Assembly: GCA_963922205.1 (NCBI GenBank)
Contig: CAWUHX010000087.1
Coordinates: 620,001 to 684,000, forward strand
Length of the DNA: 64,000 nt
From: Romanomermis culicivorax
Taxonomy: Eukaryota > Nematoda > Enoplea > Mermithida > Mermithidae
Direction of reading: 5' to 3'
Made by a program: the position numbers and the translations under genes. This document shows, in pieces, positions 1-11,314 of the stretch (within the stretch, counting starts at the first letter, position 1; each line of letters opens with the position of its first letter). The notes below the pieces were generated by a model. That model saw nothing but the letters and a program-made list of their open reading frames with translations, was not told the origin of the DNA and ran no database searches.

Positions 1-401
1 CATGAAAAGCAAAGCAGGAAGCGACAATTGGCGGAAGAAGATGGACAGAAGCACGACCTCCCGTGACGCTCAGGGAGTGGCCAAAAACGTCGTATTTAAA
101 GAGAAGCAAAGCGTGATTTTATTATTAGCGATTATTGAATTCTTTGTTTTTCAAACCACGCTCGTCTCGTTTTATATTTGCAAACAGCCATTTTACGAAA
201 GCAGTTAAACCGAGGCCCATTCATTATGTGCAAGCTGAGGCCGCGTATTTTCATTATTTGTTGTCGACGTCTCAAAGCAGCCGTCGATTAGTATCTGTAT
301 TGCCCCCTATTGTCCAATGGCCCGTCTCCCCTGCGCCCCGTTTCATTGCCCTAACGTTCATTTGGTTAAAGTAAAGTGCTTCACAAAATCTGGTCGTTAC
401 A
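1..401 (+). repeat. 3' part of an LTR, same family as the LTRs at 28419 and 36715
   Basis: This stretch follows the last ~400 bp of the LTRs of the element at 28419-37621. Shared pieces include the GGAAGCGAC / TTGGCGGAAGAAGATGG region, the GGGAGTGGCCAAAAACGTCGTAT segment's landmarks and the terminal GGTCGTTACA, which marks the LTR end at 401. The TATA box of the intact LTRs (TATAAAAG) reads TATTTAAAG here, so this copy is diverged. It is cut by the window edge; whether it is a solo LTR or the end of a full element cannot be seen. At 402 it abuts a different repeat with no internal element sequence, so it is either the 3' LTR of an element lying to the left or a solo LTR. Confidence 0.85.
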
Positions 402-1475
402 GGGCTCCTCTCTAACTGAGACGAATCTCAAGGGAAAACCGACTTAGGAAAGGGTTCCCCAAAATACACTCTCAACAACAATAATCCCCTGAAAAGACTT
501 ACCTATAGTCTGTTTTTCTTTAAATGCTTCTGAATAATATAAGTGGAAAGCAAGTAATATTTCAGATTTTCACGATTTTCTGATAAACAATATATCATAT
601 AGGAATGGAAATTTGTGTACATACTGGCCTAGCCCTTAGTAATTTTTCTAGTGAAAAATTTTACAATAAGAGCTCCATGTAAACGATTTTGACGATGATA
701 CTAATTTGTGTCACTTCTCTATTTCGAAGCATTTTATAAAAAACAGACTATAGTCCTGTTCTCTAGTATGATTCGATGCACAGGGACTGGTCCTTGTTGA
801 TTCATGAGTATCTGTCAGCAGGAGTGGGGAGCGGCCACAATCTGGTGGGTTCAGCGAGGTGGGTGAGCTCAGGAGGTTGGAAGGCGATGCTCAAGCATTT
901 CATGGATGGAAAGGCAGGGGTAACTAGGCGCTAAGGGGGGATGGATAGGTTCCTCTACAAGAGTGGGGCGGTGGATGCAGTGGACAAGGAAACATATGCA
1001 AATTTATTGAAGAGAGGTAAGAGGGCAGACACAATACAATGTAGTAAAAATATATGTAAATTCGACGACAACAGACGCAGAGCTAAAGACAAAAGCAAAA
1101 GTTGGAGAGCCCAAAAATAAGACACAAAGCTAACAAAACAGACCCTTTTAAGTACCTCCTAGGCCTACAGTATGCCCTGGGCAGAGCTAACGATGCCCAA
1201 GCTAACTTCTGCAGCCGAAATTGGTGCAGAAGATGCCTATGGTCATATCGACATTTTCCAGTTCAAATACATTAAGCATTGGGAATGAGTTTCACTCCCA
1301 TGCTAAATATATGAATGTCTTTTGATGAGAACTTCCAAACCAGTCATTTTGCATTGCAAAACGTCACTAGTTTTCACTGATAAGGGGTGCATGTGATGTT
1401 CCAATTATGCCCATGAGCCAGTAGAGCTATCTGGCAGCAATTCTGATTAAAGGGTCACATACTGTAGTCTATGTG
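402..1475 (-). repeat. Dispersed repeat R1, inverted copy (compare 39165-40330)
   Basis: Read on the - strand, this region matches 39165-39991 over most of its length with moderate divergence. 402-499 matches 39898-39991, about 760-1140 matches 39500-39895, and 1141-1462 matches 39177-39490. The repeat contains AATAAATTTACATAT-like poly(A)-type motifs and is less AT-rich than its surroundings, which would fit a long LTR, but no clear TG..CA ends or coding region are visible. The copy is interrupted by an LTR at its left end and by a MITE at 503-754. Confidence 0.7.
503..754. mobile_element. MITE family M1, copy 1
   Basis: This is a ~250-bp non-coding element with terminal inverted repeats CTATAGTCTGTTTTTCTT and AAAAAACAGACTATAG, each followed inward by AAATGCTTC or its complement. 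Internal landmarks shared with other copies are GTGAAAAATTTTACA and GATTTTGACGATGATACT. Comparison with the uninterrupted R1 copy near 39890 shows an empty site with a single TA, so insertion probably duplicated TA as in Tc1/mariner-type elements. It has no open reading frame and depends on a transposase elsewhere. Confidence 0.85.
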
Positions 1476-4015
1476 CTGAATAGAAAACAACAAAAATGAC
1501 ACACAAAATGCATGTAAAACAAAGTGAATGAAATGAAATAAAAGTAAGTAACTGTTAAACAAAAAGTGGCAAAAAACATAAAGTGATATAAAATGATATA
1601 AATCACGTGACATTGGGCAAAATTGATCGGCAGGTGACACTGTAAGTACATTCAAAAAGTCCTACGACTTTTTGAATTTGGTCCTTTTGCAAAATTTGGG
1701 ATAGGAAATTGAAATGTAGGACTGTTAACCGCAATTTTTCATCATCCCCTACAAAACTTGCTTATGTGGGGCAAGCCGTACAGTACTATGCATGCATCAC
1801 TAAAATGCATGTGTGCATGATGCAGCAGCGATAATATCTTGGACACGGTTTTTGATGCTTACAGGGTGAATTTTCATTTGCTACAAGTGAATGATGTGAA
1901 CAGAGTGTCCCAAACGAAACACCCCAAAACTTTATCCTCCAATTGATTAAACTGAGTCTGAATCAAGGATGTTACAAATTATGAGTCTGACCGCTTGAGT
2001 GCATCCTAGGGATCCAGGATCCTACATAATATTTTTCAATGTTCAAATTTTATCTGTATTAATATAAAATTTAAAATTTATCTCTAATATCAACCTACCA
2101 TATGCCTCGTGAGCGGGCCTCAGAGCCATAATGAATGCAATGAAGATCGTTCCATTTTCATTGTCATCATAAAAAAAGCAGTCATCAAGCAAGAATCAAA
2201 AATGATTTTTCTTCTTCTATTTTTCCTATTTATACCTCTTTTTCCTCATTAAAGCTTTTCCAATTTTTCCTGCCTTTTTTGGTTGAATCTTTTCGGTTCT
2301 TCTCCCCTTTTTCTTTGAAGCTTCTAGGTTATCCCATGAAGCTATCAAAAATAAGCACCACCTTAATTGTTTTGGTAAAGTGTCTCTTGCTAATAGCTTT
2401 TTATAGAACCTTTGACCTTTTCTAGCATTTATAATTGAGTTTATGAGCTAAATGGGCTTCAGCGGTCTAACCTCTTTATGTTTGTTTTGAAAAACAGCCA
2501 GTATACAAAATCAGATAGTTACCTGTATAAATCAGTATGTAGTATAAGATGTATCAGTTTCTATACACATCGTATCTTGTGTGTATGTCTAGCATCAATG
2601 TTTTAGTAGACCTTTAACCTCTGGCACAGTTTTCTTCATGTATATGTGCACTGTATTTTCTTTCTTTCCATCAAGCGAAAATACCCATCTGATTTCGTAA
2701 ATGGATTTTAGTCAGACTTGTGTAAAATATTTTCAATTTTTCGTCCAAGTGCATATTCCTCGTTTTCCTTACTTGCACATTGTAGCTATTATGCCTTTAT
2801 TTCTTTTCCTTTAGTGTTAATCATCATTTTTTCCTTTCATACTGTACCTTGTCATCAAGCACTAAAAGTAACAACGTTCTCTACTCATGAACAATGAGAA
2901 AGAGGCGTTTTTTCTAGCTAACAGCTACAGTTATGGGTGGAGCTTAGTATCGAGCTAATGGGGATGAACGTGCATTCAGTTAAGTCTCGGCATTAAAGAA
3001 GAATAATGATTTCACTTCGGCCTTAGAAAGGCCTAGAAAAATCTTAAATTTTAAGCCAAAATTTCATTGAAATCTGTGGGATTGGGATGCATTCAGAATC
3101 GCATATTGGTAATGACATCAATCAACACTTTTGAATGGAATTAACGTACGTGCCGACTCCTACAATCCCATATGGCAGACAACTCTGACTGAAACATACG
3201 AATAAAATTTTAGACCGATGTCCTGCATAGCAAAAGTTCAATGGCGCCTCATGGTAAAGTGCCCTTCAGGTACTTCAATTGACTTTATTTGACATTTTTG
3301 TCTGATTTTTGATAATTCAAATTTTCCAAAAGACCCTGTGTTTTTGTGGATAAATTGTTGAGCAAAAATGACGCATATTTAGTAAATTGGTGTGTCTTTT
3401 CTGGACATATCAAAAATATTTGATACAGAGATGATTAATTTTTTACTTATCATAGACGTTGTGGGGACTTTTCAGGAAAGAGCATTTTTTTCCAATTCGA
3501 TATATTTGCAAGCTCTTTCTAGAACAGCATGAAAACTTTGAAACTACTAATGTTTACTTGAAACGATATTACACCCTTATTCCCGATTACCAAAATAAAT
3601 GCTGGTGCTCATAAACAAAAGATTTATTGCTCTGCTTCTTGAACATTTGCGGTATAGTTTTTAGCCAGATGACTTGTCGACCATTCATTTAAAACCAATA
3701 ACGTAATATAAAAACTGACATGAAAAGTCCAAACAAAAACCAAAAAACAAACCCAAAGAAAATATCGTGAGCGATCCGTCCTCTTGCATCTGGAAAACGT
3801 TTAACATCAAATTAAAATCTTTGATGACAATTTTCTTAGGGATCCCGACGTTCAAAGGGCATATAAGTTTCTACCCGGGATAAAGTGTGTTCACATACAT
3901 ATTCATGGTTATTTGTACCACATAATATAACTAATGACAGGATGATCCTAATCCTTATTCTGTAACCATTATATGCTACCTCATAGCTTACACATATCCC
4001 ACGCCGATAGCATAT
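1476..4015. other. Intergenic, no gene seen
   Basis: This AT-rich stretch holds no long reading frame, tRNA-like fold or clear repeat unit. Short homopolymer and TTTTCC-rich tracts occur at 2200-2340. The only frames above 60 codons are low-complexity phenylalanine- and histidine-rich translations without any recognisable domain. Confidence 0.6.
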
Positions 4016-4253
4016 CTATAGTCTGTTTTTTATAAAACACTTACAAATATAGAAAAGTGACACAAATCATTATTGTCATCAGAATCTTTGCATAGAGTGC
4101 TTACCGTAAAATTTTTCACTCGACAGATAGTTAACTGTGAGGTCAGTATGCTATCAAATTTCCAGTCCTTTAATCAGAAAACCGTGAAAATCTGAAATAC
4201 TACCTGCTTTTCACTTTCATTATTCAGAAGCATTTTAAGAAAAACAGGCTATA
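4016..4253. mobile_element. MITE family M1, copy 2
   Basis: The copy starts CTATAGTCTGTTTTTTATAAAAC and ends AAGAAAAACAGGCTATA. Its interior is in the opposite orientation to copy 1: the complement of the GTGAAAAATTTTACA segment lies near 4110. The right terminus has one substitution (GGCTATA instead of GACTATA). Confidence 0.8.
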
Positions 4254-4536
4254 TGTATTATATCATACAAACATTACCTTATGAAATTATATATCACGGA
4301 ATGTGATAGATGCCATGGAACTTTATCTGATACAGTCGAACTTAATCAGAATCCAATAAATTCAGACATTTGCCAACAAGCGTGTATGTCAGCATCGACT
4401 CTATCTGTAATTGCTCATTGTTTGAAACAGGTCCAGACTATCTAATGGACGAAAAATTTTTTTGTTACTTTTATACATGAGCTTGAAACTATAGTTCATT
4501 TAATATAAAATAATAGATGCATTGAAAACCAAAAAA

Positions 4537-4850
4537 GTAGGTTCAATTAGATACACAATTTTCACTTGATGGAAAAATTTATACTGTAGAAAAACGCTAA
4601 ATTTCCTCCTGAGAATTGAAAGGGCCAAAATCATATCATGCTTACCCACTATCAATTTGGACAGAACTGCATTGATGTCTGAGTGCTATTCGGTTATTGA
4701 AAGAAATTCTCAGCTGTTCTGTTTGCCGATCACTGATGAAAATATTTTCATTACTTACAGTGATGAGCTTACAATTTTATCGTGTTGAACTCACTTTTAT
4801 AGGATCGCTGCATCAATAATTTCAAAATGTAGTATACCGCAAGCTACAAA
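4537..4850. repeat. Duplicated intergenic segment (compare 10840-11110)
   Basis: Landmarks AAAAACGCTAAA, TTTCCTCCTGA, CTGAGTGCTA, TTGAAAGAAATTC and GATCGCTGCATCAATAATTTCAAAATG recur in the same order at 10840-11110, upstream of receptor gene G1. Part of it (GATCGCTGCATC..ATTTCAAAATG..AGTATACCGC) occurs a third time at 9180-9222. It is non-coding. It may be an old duplication of receptor-gene flanking DNA or a decayed transposon. Confidence 0.5.
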
Positions 4851-4930
4851 TCATAGGTGGAACGATAGCATCAACCTATAATATACTTGGCCCCCTATTT
4901 AATGCCCCCCTAAAGCCAAAAGAGTAAGAG

Positions 4931-5181
4931 CTATAGTCTATTTTTCTTGAAATGCCTCCAAATTATAAATGCGGAAAGCAAGTAGTATTTCAGATTTTTA
5001 CGATTTTCCAATAAACAGTATGTAATAGAGTAACGGAAATTTGAGAGCATACTGAACCAACCTTTAACAATTTTTCGAGTGAAAAATTTTACAGTAAGAG
5101 CTCTATGTACGCGATTTTGACGACGATACTGATTTGTGTCAGTTTTCTATTTGGAAGCATTCTATAAAAAACAGACTATAG
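4931..5181. mobile_element. MITE family M1, copy 3
   Basis: Terminal inverted repeats CTATAGTCTATTTTTCTTG and ATAAAAAACAGACTATAG bound a ~250-bp interior in the same orientation as copies 1 and 6, including GCGGAAAGCAAGTAGTATTTC and GATTTTGACGACGATACTG. It is non-coding. Confidence 0.85.
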
Positions 5182-5593
5182 AACCTTCAGGTTTTTTTCA
5201 TAATTTCGATCATAGGGGAAAACTATGGGGTGGCTTTTGTCATTTCGCCTCTATCTGCAAATGGTGCTCAGTGGAGCCTCAAAAACATGCAAAAAAGCAC
5301 TTTTTAAGGGTCCCCAGTCACACAATGCCCAGCCATGGGTGTGCCAACCTCCATACTTTGGCCTAAGCATCTTGGGGTGCATTCTCAAATGTGACTTTTT
5401 ATTTTTCTAAATTATGGCCTCCATTCAATTATATGGTCATCCAAAATCCCGCGAACCGCAAAATTCGGCAAGTTTGTTATATAATATTTATCGCTTCAAA
5501 AAAATAATTTCTCGCAGCATAATGCACTATGGAGCCAGAATTTTTTGCAGTTTCAATCGAACCGATAGCCTTATTGGGATGTTTGAAGACTAG
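5182..5593. other. Intergenic, no gene seen
   Basis: Two overlapping small frames (5136-5366 and 5225-5410) span this stretch but have no recognisable domain, and the first begins inside the MITE. I see no feature here. Confidence 0.5.
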
Positions 5594-5826
5594 GCTGGTA
5601 TTGCCGAAAGAAGAGTAAACCAGTATTAAGGCAGTCCAGGAGTAAAGTCGGACTAAACCTGTAGCAAACCTAGCGCAAGAGTGGAGCAGTATTAAAATTT
5701 ATTCCTTGTCGGTATTCCTGAAAGAGGAGTGGACTAAAAGCGGAGCAAACGAGGCACAAATATTGCCGATTTAGTTCACTCTTTTAATCCTGATATGGGT
5801 AGTATTAAATCAGTAGTAAGTCCTAT

Positions 5827-7841
5827 TCAGTGTGTGTAGTAATGAAGGCTGTTGAGTTTTTGGACGTGAAGTATCTTCATATGATCTTTTTCTTGCTCAA
5901 TCAGCATCATTTTCTTTTCATGCTCATCAACAATGAACTGTTCTTTAATTTTCAACAAACGATCAGGAAAGCCTTTAGCCAAACTTTGATTTTTGATCAG
6001 CAAATTTTCTGAATGGGAAGTTTGTTCACAACGCATTTTTTGAGCTCAGGCTGTGGAATATTGTCAGTTTCAAAGCTTGCTTGATGTGTATCACTGTCGG
6101 CTTGTAGATCATTTTCGATTTGAGTTGCTGTAAACGGATATGTATGTCTCACACGAATTATCATAAATGAAAGTTAGGCATAACTTTTGATAATTTATGC
6201 ATAATATTTTGTTTTGTACCAGAAAACTTTTTGACGGAAAAATCTTCGCAAATATATGCAGCATCATACACATGCAGCTGGAAAATTTTTTTTGAGATCT
6301 GATGCTAAATTTTTGTATCTGTGGTGGTCAAAATTGACTAAAAATAGTCAATTTCGACCTCAAAATCGTGAAAAAAACAACCCGCCTTCTGCCACAGGGT
6401 CGAGAGAAATTTTGCCCCAGGACTGAGACGTCTTGCCACCAGATGAATCCCCAGTTCCCCAACGCTGTATCCAACTTTTTACTTTTTTAAAAAAGCAAGA
6501 AACACCTTTTTCTGGTTAAAAAAAAACTAAAAAGAAACTATTTTTGATGTTTTGTAGGTGTCTTACTTTGGTTCAAATCGTAATCATCATCAAACTGGTT
6601 TTCGATTCCCGCAAACTGTTGTGGAATCAACTCAATAATTTTTTGTATTAAATCAGGCAACTCTGTAGGGGGTGGTCCTCCGCCTGTTGACCGATGAGAT
6701 TTTTTATATTCACCAGCTCTCTTTTTGCAAGCTATAATAGAAAATTCATATTCAGATCATGTCGACTGCGTTTTTTGGCATGTGGAAGTTATCAGTGAGA
6801 AATCAGTGATATACATGGAATGAGCCAACCAGCATTTTGTCCATCGGTTCACAAAGTCATTGAAAAAATAGCCGCACTACGTCCTGAATATATAAAATTC
6901 CCAGAAGTGGATGAGTATGAAAAAATTCAACGTGGTTTTTATGAAAAAATAGGAGTTCCCGGAGTTCTTGGGGCAATAGATTGCACCCACATAGAAATTA
7001 TTCGGCCGCATGGTGACAGCAGTGAACTCTATAGGAATAGAAAAAGATATTTTTCAATCAATGTTCAATTAGTTTGTGACGATCAGCTTAAAATTAGAAA
7101 TGTTGTTGCCAGCTGGATGGGAAGTACCTATGATTCAAGAATCCTTAATGAATCCTATTTGAAAAATTGACTCGAAAATTTGCCAGGAAAGTATCACCTG
7201 ATAGGTGATGGTGGTTATCTGTGTCAGAGATATCTTATGATACCAGTGCGTAATCCGACTACTCCAGCAGAAAAAAAATATAATTTTGCCCAGGCGTCTA
7301 CAAGATCGGCAATTCAAAGAGTAAATGTAGTTTTGAAAAAGCGTTTTCCCTGTCTGGGTTCTGATTCGAGGTTACGGTTCTCTCCAGTAAGATGTGGAAA
7401 TGTTATTGTGGCATGTACAGTGTTGCAAAATTTTGCGACTGAAATGCACCAAGAAAACATTTTTGATGAAGAAAATATAGGAAACATAGAAGAAAATGAT
7501 ATACTACGCGAAGACGACAATGTGCAAGAAAACGCCAAAAGAAGAGATATAATTGCTAACTTTTTTAGTCGTGCTTAAACATTTCAATTATTTTGTCATT
7601 ACAATAAACTTACTGCTTTGAGGCCTTTCCACTTCACTTCCAACTGATGAATATTCCTATCTTGACAATTAGGATCCTTCTCAAAAACTTCAGCAATTCT
7701 TTGCCAAGCTCTCTTTTTTGATCCATTTGAGACTGCATCAGTTTTCTTATTTTCCAGAATTTCAATATTTTGGGCGATACATTCAACGAGTAAAAACATT
7801 TCTTCAGTAGAAAAATTTGATGATCGTTTATCAGCAGACAT
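5827..7841 (-). pseudogene. Harbinger Myb/SANT-like DNA-binding protein gene, three exons, frameshifted
   Basis: In this superfamily the second protein helps the transposase bind the ends and enter the nucleus. Exon 1 (7841-7614) encodes a Myb/SANT-like helix bundle with NFSTEEMFLLVE, RAWQRIAEVF and LEVKWKGLKA, and ends at a clean GTAAGT donor (7613). Exon 2 (about 6731-6567) encodes a basic stretch followed by TGGGPPP and a LIPQQFAGIE motif; it ends at a GTAAGA donor. Exon 3 (6127-5827), after a TTTACAG acceptor, encodes an acidic linker and a charged coiled coil that ends in TGA. Two defects are visible. The exon 1-2 junction does not keep frame with the nearest good acceptor. Exon 3 changes frame at an A6 run near 6041, as if one A were lost. 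The transposase gene lies inside intron 1 on the other strand. Confidence 0.75.
6820..7578 (+). pseudogene. Harbinger (HARBI1-like) DDE transposase, interrupted
   Basis: The product would be the nuclease that cuts and joins the element ends. The frame from 6820 contains the DDE-4 type core: GAIDCTHIEI supplies the first catalytic Asp and IGDGGYL the second. A SQP-type helix just before the core (GMSQPAF) is typical of the family. An in-frame TGA at 7168-7170 splits the frame between the first and second Asp; the frame then continues without shift to 7578. The third catalytic Glu, normally in a R..VERTFG-like helix, is read as Gln in AIQRVNVVLKKRF (codon 7315-7317). The amino-terminal helix-turn-helix expected upstream is absent or unrecognisable because a stop lies at 6796. 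It is therefore probably dead on three counts. Confidence 0.85.
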
Positions 7842-8190
7842 TATTCAATTTTCAAAATATAACACACTGACACTACTACAACTGCACTACTTTTGTTTTG
7901 ATGTTTGTATGCATAATTATTGTATGTAAAATACTAATGCTAGTTCCCACGATATTTCAGACCATGCGCGTCGCGGCAAGGGTACTATAAATAGAAATAT
8001 GTCTAGTTTAGTCCAGGAGTGCCTAGTCCAGGATTACTCTTTCTTCGGCAATACGAACCGCATGGCAAACGAGGAGCAAACTAGGAGTGAAGCAAAGTCG
8101 ACATAATCCTGGACTTGATAGTTCTAATTTGCCCCGCTGTTTAATACTGCTTCGAGTTTAGTCTACTCCTCTTTCGGCAATACCAGCTTA

Positions 8191-9060
8191 AGGTTTTCGA
8201 CCATGGGAAATTCAATAGACGTGATCATTTTGCACAAAACATTATTTCGGGTGTAAACAAGCGTATTTTTGTGATTTTTTGGTGCATAGGGGTTTCGATC
8301 GGAGGTTATTCAATGGATGCGGTCACTTTACACAAAAAAAATTATCGCGAGTGTAAACAAAAGTATTTCCACGATTTTATCTTGGAAAAGGTTTTCGACC
8401 ACAGTAAATTCAATAGACGCGATCACTTTACACAAAAATTATCTTATGTTTAAACAATTGTATTCCTGCGATTTTTTGAGAGGGGCTTTCGGATACGGAG
8501 AATCTGATGGATGCAGTCACGTCACACAAAATATTATCCCGAAAGTAAACAACCGAATTTCCCGGACGTTTTGCTGGGAGGTGTTTTCGACCGGGGGGGG
8601 GGGATTCAATGGGTTCGTTTATTTTACTTTAAAAAAATTATCCCGGGTGTAAAAAAGCGTACTTCGGGATTTTTTGGTGGAAGGGATTCTGGACCGGGGG
8701 TTATTCAATTGCTGCGGTCACTATACACAAAAAATTAGTTCGACTGTAAACAAATGAATTTCTCTGATTTTTTGGTGGAAGGAGGCTTTGTGTAAAGTGA
8801 TCGCACCTATTGAATTCCCGACTACAGAGAATTCAATAGACGCGATTACTTTCCACAAAAGATTATCCTAAGTGTAAACAAATGTATGTCTGCGATTTTT
8901 GAATAAAGGGGTCTCTGACCATGCCGAATTCAAGGGACGCAATCAGTTGCACAAAAAATTTTCTGGTGTGTAAACAGAGGTATTTCTGCGATGTTTTGGC
9001 CTGAGGGGTTCTCGACCATGAGGAGTTCAATCTATGTGGTCATTCTACACTCTCTTTACA
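8191..9060. repeat. Tandem array of ~98-100-bp units, about nine copies
   Basis: Each unit runs GGTTTTCGACCA..TTCAATAGACGCGATCAC.TTACACAAAAA.TTATC..GTGTAAACAA..GTATTTCTGCGATTTTTTGG. Starts fall near 8193, 8292, 8391, 8486, 8583, 8685, 8817, 8909 and 9006. The copies are diverged from each other, and one unit near 8780 contains a short inverted piece. A G11 run lies at 8591-8601. Six units keep GTAAACA, the core of forkhead-factor sites; two have variants. The array abuts the right end of the Harbinger element. Frames on + in this array (8271-8738) are by-products of the repeat. Confidence 0.85.
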
Positions 9061-9387
9061 ACGTGTTCTGAGTACTATGCAGTTTACATATGTTTTACTT
9101 CTACCGAAGGTGAGAATTCATAGTTTTAAGATTGTTTTTCATTCCTTCTTTGATTGAATTGAAAAATTTGATTTAAAATGATCGCTGCATCGATCATTTC
9201 AAAATGGAGTATACCGCTAGCTGAAAATATTAGATATAATCTTTGCGGTTTCAATATCGAATGCATATCGTATCTACTTGTATGAAATAAGTCACTTACT
9301 ACTGCTAGCCTTGAGCATGAGTTGACCATAGCTACTACAATGTCTATATCGCTATTTATCTTTTAAACTATCGTGATACATACGGAT

Positions 9388-9461
9388 GAATTTATATATG
9401 TCATACCCCGTAACGATGTCCATCGAATTTATATATGTCATACCCCGTAACGATGTCCATC
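9388..9461. repeat. Perfect tandem duplication of a 37-bp unit
   Basis: The unit GAATTTATATATG..CCCCGTAACG..GTCCATC occurs twice head to tail with no mismatch that I can see, so the duplication is recent or an assembly artefact. It is non-coding. Confidence 0.9.
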
Positions 9462-9462
9462 G

Positions 9463-11314
9463 CATAGGTTTTTTTTTATCTCAGCTTCATATCTTATAGC
9501 TGTATATCGGACCATATCAACCGTATAGACTGTAGTTGATCAGTAATTCAAATAAAGTATATTTCCACAGATTCTTTTGTTCTTATTTGTCAGTTGCTTG
9601 CTGAACGTAACACTATTTCTTGTAGAAAGAACACATTTGGCTACTGAAGTGCAGTATTAAGATCTCACGTATCCTGCGTCCCAGATTCTAGAAAGAAAAG
9701 GGATCATCGTGGAGTCGAGGACAAAACTTAATCTTTCCTGTTATTGTGTGCAAGGAAAATTGTCTATAATCAACTTCATTTTTTATTACTATTATGTATA
9801 CATCACGCATTCGTAAAGTTATAACGCGACCATGTTTACCGTTCAATTCTGTGCAATGGACAAATGCAAACGATCAAGTAGCACTATTATCACGCTAACA
9901 TGAAAATTCTCCAATTTATTGCTTCGCTATGACAACATATTAGTTATATAATGCAACGAAATGAGCGGTTGAAAATATGAACAGCATTTTCGCCAAAATA
10001 TCGTGCTACTCAACCATTATGGGCTATAGGTCCAGGTTGGGCATTAGAGTTTTTCAATAACGTTCCTTTCGATCAAATCAACTCGGTAAAGTCTTCCAAT
10101 TCCGATTCCGATTTTGGAAGCTTTCTAAAAATCTTTTCAATGGTGTAAAATTACTCATTTCTAGCTTTAGTTGTACAAGTAATTGTTTTCTGAAGTTAGC
10201 CTAAAAGGTCCGTTTCGCGAAGAGGTGATTTCATCACTATTGAACCCGGGACGGTTGCACAAAAATTATTTTTGAAAAGCGAGTCCCATTCAATCAAATC
10301 GACTTTTTCCGATTCAAAGTACGATTTCTTACGTTGGAGGTTCCAAAGATCTATCTAAGTGTTTAACGGAAGCTAATGTTCGGCTCTCCGTGCACGAGTT
10401 ATCCAGAACTGAAGTTGACTAAAGGAATCACCTTCGCCAAGGGATGTTTATGCAGCTGGGTCTTGGCCACATAGGCATGCTGGGTGGATCCGAAAAACGA
10501 CCAACCGAAAAAGCTTGCAGCCACTTTCAGAAAGATGTCTGTTGTGCGAAAGTCGAAAAGTAGGCTTTTAGAGACTGGTCCCTGGTCAGATATTCAAAGT
10601 TTCTCGTGTTGTGCATCAGCTATGGACACAGTTCTATGACAATGAAAAGCAGATATAAAGTCTAAATTGTTTCTCTTGATCTTCCTAAGAAATTACTGTT
10701 TATATAGTAGGAAGGTTTTCATGCGAATAACAAACGACTTGAGTACAGGGACAAATTTTTCTTTATTAGGAAGTAGTGGTTACAACATGAGAAAAAAACA
10801 TTTCGGCATAATGATATTGCAATCTTGATTCAATTGAAGGTAAAAAAGTTTAATTAATTGAAAGTTAAATACTGCACAAAAACGCTAAACTTTTTCCTGA
10901 TTGTGGGAACGCGAAAATTATTGAAAGACCACGCTGCTTATGCACTTTTGACGTGGATAGAAGTGTGTCCACACCTGAGTGCTACTTAAGAAGTTTTGAC
11001 TATTTAACCAAGCTATTGAAGGAAATTCATTCAGTACACAATAAGCTTTTCAGTGGAACGCTGGGTCGATCATTTTAAAATGAACGGTTCAGTTCGTAAT
11101 ATGCAAAAAATAAATTTGGAACAGAGTTCATTATTTTTGAAAATCCATTTCATACTTGGTAACGGTAGAGTAACCTGAACTTATCCAACAAGGAAGCATG
11201 AATTTCGACATGATTGAGCTAAATCTACCGGGTTTGGCGTGAGTTTGAGGATGTTCCGACCAATTTTCACAAGGGGTCTCTCCACTAAATTTCAGAACTG
11301 AATAACTCAGAAAC
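9463..11314. other. Intergenic upstream of G1, no gene seen
   Basis: No long frame is present. The segment 10840-11110 is a diverged copy of 4537-4850. The rest has no repeat or structured element that I can identify. Confidence 0.5.

Larger units (their letters stand above)
5594..8187. mobile_element. PIF/Harbinger DNA transposon, two-gene, decayed
   Basis: The element is bounded by inverted repeats GCTGGTATTGCCGAAAG at 5594 and its complement ending at 8187, each followed by a GAGTAGAC/GAGTAAAC-like block. Subterminal copies of the same block (GGTATTCCTGAAAGAGGAG near 5712 and CTTTCTTCGGCAATAC near 8040) repeat the terminal motif, as expected of transposase-binding sites. It carries the two proteins typical of the superfamily, a DDE transposase on + and a Myb/SANT-like protein on -. 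The usual 3-bp target duplication is not clear (TAG on the left, TTA on the right), which suggests age. Both genes are broken, so the copy is non-autonomous today. Confidence 0.85.

Noticed and set aside
7168-7170. TGA might encode an amino acid (alternative genetic code), given TGA inside transposase, gag and pol frames.
   Set aside because: The five receptor genes contain no internal TGA in conserved positions and three of them end in TGA. The interrupted frames belong only to decayed transposons that also show TAA/TAG and frameshifts.
8271-8738. Overlapping + frames of 60-111 codons.
   Set aside because: They lie inside the 98-100-bp tandem array; the repeated words explain the open frames.
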